Assembly: GCA_021821585.1 (NCBI GenBank)
Contig: JAKACF010000029.1
Span: 1-16,220, forward strand
Source of the DNA: Actinomycetes bacterium
Lineage (GTDB): Bacteria; Actinomycetota; Acidimicrobiia; Acidimicrobiales; Bog-793
Direction of reading: 5' to 3'
DNA: 16,220 bases
Shown here: piece by piece, positions 13,766-16,220 of the stretch
Numbering within the stretch: position 1 is the stretch's first letter
Layout: each line of letters starts with the position of its first letter
Translations under genes and position numbers: made by a program
Notes under the pieces: generated by a model
Seen by the model: the letters and a program-made list of their open reading frames with translations, nothing else
Told to the model about the DNA's origin: nothing
Databases searched by the model: none

Positions 13766-14990
13766 CCCGACGGGCCTGTGGGGCACGCTCGAAGGCCTGC
13801 GGGTCGTCGCCTTCGAGCAGGCGGTCGCCATGCCCTTCTGCTCCTTCGTCCTCGCCGAGCTCGGGGCCGAGGTCGTGAAGATCGAGCGACCGGGCAGCGG
13901 GGACGTGGTCCGGGGATGGGACCACGTGGCTGGGGGCCTCTCGAGCGGCTTCGTGTGGCTGAGCGCCAACAAGCGTGACCTGTGCGTCGATCTCGGCATC
14001 GAGGCCGGTCGGGCGGTCGTGCGCCGGCTGGCCGCGCAGGCGGACGTGTTCCTCGAGAACTTCGCGCCGGGCGTGGCCGACCGGCTGGGCCTCGGCCACG
14101 AGGAGCTGCGCGCCACCCATCCCGGTCTCGTCTACTGCTCGCTCTCCGGCTACGGGCAGGACGGCCCCTACCGAGACGTCAAGGCCTACGACCTCCTCGT
14201 CCAGGGCGAGTCGGGCATCCTGCTCACGAACGGCCAGCCGGAGTCGCCGGCGAAGGTGGGGCTGCCGATCACCGACCTCATCGGCGGGTCGACGGCGGCG
14301 ATCGCCGTCCTCGCCGCGCTGCGCCAGCGGGAGGCCACCGGGGAAGGGGCCTATCTCGACCTCTCGATGCTCGACGCCGCCGTGCCGTGGCTCGGCTATT
14401 TCCCGCACCACGTCTGGCACGAGGGGGTGGAGCCGCCACGGACCGGGATGCGCCACCAGTACCTGTGCCCCTACGGCCCGTATCTCGCCGGGGATGGACG
14501 CTGGGTGAACCTCGTCGTGGCGAACGCCCGGGACTGGGAGCGGTTCGTGACCGCCGTGGCGCAGCGGCCGGAATGGCTCGCCGACGAGCGCTTCTGCTCG
14601 ATCGAGGCGCGCCGCGCGCATCGCCAGGAGCTCGAGGCGCTCGTCGAGGCGACGATCGCCGCCGAGCCGAGCGGGCGTTGGCTGGAACGGCTCGGCGCCG
14701 CCGGGCTGGCGCACGGAGAGGTGCGGAACGTCGCCGAGGTGCTGGCGCATCCGCAGCTCGCCCATCGCCAGATGCTCGTCGAGGCGTCCTCGCCGGTGGG
14801 CACCCTCCCGCTCCTGCGCTTCCCCCTCGGGGATCCGTCGAGGGAGCGCCACGTGCCGGCGCTCGGAGAGCACAGCGAGGCGATCCTTCGGGGCGCCGGC
14901 TACGCAGCCGACGAGGTCGCCGCCCTCGTCGATGCGGGTGTGGTCGTCAGCGCCGCTCGAGATGGCGGTGGGCGCACCGCCTCCTGCTAG
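13752..14990 (+). CDS. Class III CoA-transferase (CaiB/Frc/mesaconyl-CoA transferase family)
   Basis: A 412-residue family III CoA-transferase. The N-terminal LEGLRVVAFEQAVAMPFCS, ELGAEVVKIERPGSGD (37-51), SANKRDLCVDL and ENFAPGVADRLGLG are all typical. The nucleophile is Asp175 in GLPITDLIGG, matching Asp169 of formyl-CoA transferase. The enzyme swaps CoA between two acids, or between two carboxyls of one diacid as in mesaconyl-C1/C4-CoA transferase of the 3-hydroxypropionate bicycle. I chose the GTG at 13752, which puts the conserved region near residue 13; an ATG at 13713 with GGAAG upstream gives 13 more residues and a larger overlap with the MaoC gene. It is the last gene of the operon and the second CoA-transferase in it, so it likely acts at a different step from the GctAB-type pair. 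Confidence 0.9.
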   Translation: MPGPSPTGLWGTLEGLRVVAFEQAVAMPFCSFVLAELGAEVVKIERPGSGDVVRGWDHVAGGLSSGFVWLSANKRDLCVDLGIEAGRAVVRRLAAQADVFLENFAPGVADRLGLGHEELRATHPGLVYCSLSGYGQDGPYRDVKAYDLLVQGESGILLTNGQPESPAKVGLPITDLIGGSTAAIAVLAALRQREATGEGAYLDLSMLDAAVPWLGYFPHHVWHEGVEPPRTGMRHQYLCPYGPYLAGDGRWVNLVVANARDWERFVTAVAQRPEWLADERFCSIEARRAHRQELEALVEATIAAEPSGRWLERLGAAGLAHGEVRNVAEVLAHPQLAHRQMLVEASSPVGTLPLLRFPLGDPSRERHVPALGEHSEAILRGAGYAADEVAALVDAGVVVSAARDGGGRTASC

Positions 14991-15039
14991 GCCGCTCCGG
15001 GCGTCGGGAGCCGCACGGGCCGCAGGAGCCGGGGGGCCC

Positions 15040-16220
15040 TCAGGGCGCCGTCGCGACCGGACCGAGCCGTTCGTAGAGGGTGGTCCGCTGGACGACCGGT
15101 CGCCCGAGCGGTTCGATCGCCGCCCGCAGCTCGCCTGGCGTGAGGTTGCCATGGGTGACCGCGCCGGCGGCGGCGGCGATCTGCTCGTCCATGAGGGTCC
15201 CGCCGGCGTCGTTGCAGCCGGCCCGAAGGAGGCGGCGGAGGCCCTCGAGCCCCGTCTTCACCCAGCTCGCCTGGATGTTGTCGAGGAGGCCGAAGAAGGC
15301 GATCCGTGCGACGGCGTGCAGGAGGAGGACCTCGCGGAAGGTGGGCCCCCGCCGTGCCCGGCCCTCGAGGAAGAGTGGCGTCGCCATGTGGACGAAGGGC
15401 AGCGGGACGAGCTCGGTGAAGCCACCCGTCTCTGCCTGCAGCTGGCGGGTCAAGCCGAGGTGGTGAGCCCAGTGCCGCGGGTGCTCGACGGAGCCGAACA
15501 TGATGGTGACCGTGGACCGCAGGCCGACGCGGTGGGCGACGCGGTGCACCTCGAGCCACTCGTCGGTACGGAGCTTGTCGGGGCAGAGCACCGACCGTAC
15601 GTCGTCGTCGAGGATCTCGGCAGCCGTGCCGGGGATGCTGCCGAGCCCTGACGCCCGGAGCCGGCGGAGGAACGTCTCGAGGTCCTCGCCGAGGCGGCGT
15701 GCGCCCTCGGAGATCTCGAAGGCGGAGAACCCGTGGACGTGGATGCGCTCCGAGCCGGCCCGGACCGCCTGGAGCAGCTCGAGGTAGCGCTCACCGCCGA
15801 AGCCGGGCGGGATGCCCCCCTGGAGGCAGACCTCGGTCGCCCCGGCCTGGTCTGCCTCGGCGACGCGACGGCTGATCTCCTCGAGCGGCAGGAGGTAGGG
15901 CGCTTCGCGCAGGTGGAGCGACCGTGGTCCCTTGGAGAAGGCGCAGAAGCGGCACTTGAAGCTGCACTGGTTGGTGAAGTTGACGTTGCGGTTGACCACG
16001 AAGGTCACGGCCTCACCCACCGCGCGGGCTCGAAGCTCGTCGGCGGTCTCGATCACCTCCTGCACCTCGTGGCCGCGGGCCGCGAACAGGGTGACGAGCC
16101 CGTCCTCCTCGAGGGTGGCACCGGAGCGGGCGGCCTCGAGGAGCTCGGCGACCGCGCCGGCCGGCGAGCGCGCAGGGAGAGGCCCTGGCGGGCGGCGGCG
16201 GGCGACCGGCTCGGCGGGCG
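15040..16220 (-). CDS. cofH: FO synthase subunit 2 (CofH) or C-terminal CofH half of fused FbiC; cut by window edge
   Basis: A radical-SAM enzyme that joins the 4-hydroxyphenyl part of tyrosine to 5-amino-6-ribitylaminouracil, a step toward FO and coenzyme F420. NFTNQCSFKCRFCAF holds the CxxxCxxC cluster ligands (about bases 15945-15966). VCLQGGIPPGFG, HVHGFSAFEI, GSIPGTAAEILDD, HPRHWAHHL and FTELVPLPFVHM are strong CofH landmarks. A GTG at 16065 is the only start inside the window, but the frame stays open to the right edge for another 51 codons. These read as homologous protein (LLEAARSGATLEEDGLVTLF..), so the gene begins beyond the edge. The Pro/Arg-rich stretch before it could be the linker between the CofG and CofH halves of an actinobacterial FbiC. 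It converges on the catabolic operon, 49 bp away. Confidence 0.93.
   Translation of the reverse strand, partial: PAEPVARRRPPGPLPARSPAGAVAELLEAARSGATLEEDGLVTLFAARGHEVQEVIETADELRARAVGEAVTFVVNRNVNFTNQCSFKCRFCAFSKGPRSLHLREAPYLLPLEEISRRVAEADQAGATEVCLQGGIPPGFGGERYLELLQAVRAGSERIHVHGFSAFEISEGARRLGEDLETFLRRLRASGLGSIPGTAAEILDDDVRSVLCPDKLRTDEWLEVHRVAHRVGLRSTVTIMFGSVEHPRHWAHHLGLTRQLQAETGGFTELVPLPFVHMATPLFLEGRARRGPTFREVLLLHAVARIAFFGLLDNIQASWVKTGLEGLRRLLRAGCNDAGGTLMDEQIAAAAGAVTHGNLTPGELRAAIEPLGRPVVQRTTLYERLGPVATAP

Noticed and set aside
11081..14116. A very long open frame of about 1011 codons on the minus strand
   Set aside because: It lies antisense to five well-recognised genes, is rich in Arg, Gly, Asp and His as expected for a GC-rich shadow frame, and shows no family motif.
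14994..15011. Possible hairpin GCTCC-N8-GGAGC between the convergent CoA-transferase and cofH genes
   Set aside because: Only a 5-bp stem with an 8-base loop and no T-tract on either strand; too weak to call a terminator.
15009..15030. Repeated GGAGCC and GCCGCA in the 49-bp convergent gap
   Set aside because: The copies are direct, short and GC-rich, so they form no hairpin and are likely chance.
1..16220. Mobile elements, CRISPR arrays, tRNA or rRNA genes
   Set aside because: No transposase, integrase, terminal repeats, spaced direct repeats or tRNA-like folds were seen on reading either strand.

Overview
The window is very GC-rich and densely coded. It has GTG starts, ATGA/GTGA stop-start overlaps, an LLM-class flavin/F420-type oxidoreductase and the radical-SAM F420 precursor enzyme CofH (or the CofH half of FbiC). 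Together these point to a high-GC actinobacterium, possibly of the Acidimicrobiia type; that placement is an inference and no rRNA is present to test it. No tRNA, rRNA, CRISPR array, insertion sequence or phage gene was seen, and no stretch over 300 bases lacks a gene.

Region 1 (1-4841, minus strand) reads as one operon in the order BadH-like short-chain dehydrogenase, acyl-CoA dehydrogenase, unusual crotonase, benzoate-CoA-ligase-family enzyme, then a second crotonase that runs off the left edge. This is a CoA-thioester route for an aromatic or alicyclic carboxylic acid: ligation to CoA followed by beta-oxidation-type steps on a ring. The set resembles the cyclohexanecarboxylate (ali/bad) genes and the beta-oxidation part of 2-aminobenzoyl-CoA/salicylyl-CoA clusters. 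No ring hydroxylase or ring-opening hydrolase is seen within the window.

Region 2 (4842-6478) is the control region plus a plus-strand tetR-SDR pair that overlaps by 4 bp. The divergent intergenic region carries three copies of a 14-bp element, TGAAYASYCRYTCA. Two are tandem, exactly 21 bp apart, lying on the predicted start of the minus operon; one is inverted, 20 bp before tetR. They are good candidate operators for the TetR protein.

Region 3 (6563-14990, plus strand) is an iclR gene followed by an eight-gene operon: DUF6282-type metal hydrolase, class I CoA-transferase A and B, LLM oxidoreductase, acyl-CoA dehydrogenase, CitE-like CoA-ester lyase, MaoC hydratase and class III CoA-transferase. 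A good promoter (TTGACG-N17-TACTGT) precedes the operon. An inverted repeat TCCCG-N5-CGGGA sits on its start point, with a degenerate second copy 21 bp further on and a related element on the iclR start. The enzymes form a logical chain: ring or bond hydrolysis, CoA activation, alpha-beta dehydrogenation, hydration, then C-C cleavage into two small acids. The module resembles itaconate/citramalyl-CoA and mesaconyl-CoA chemistry, but this combination with DUF6282 and an LLM enzyme is one I cannot match to a described pathway. It is the best candidate here for an undescribed system.

Region 4 (15040-16220, minus strand) is cofH, convergent with the operon and open at the right edge. Its product, FO, is the precursor of F420, which the LLM enzyme may use.
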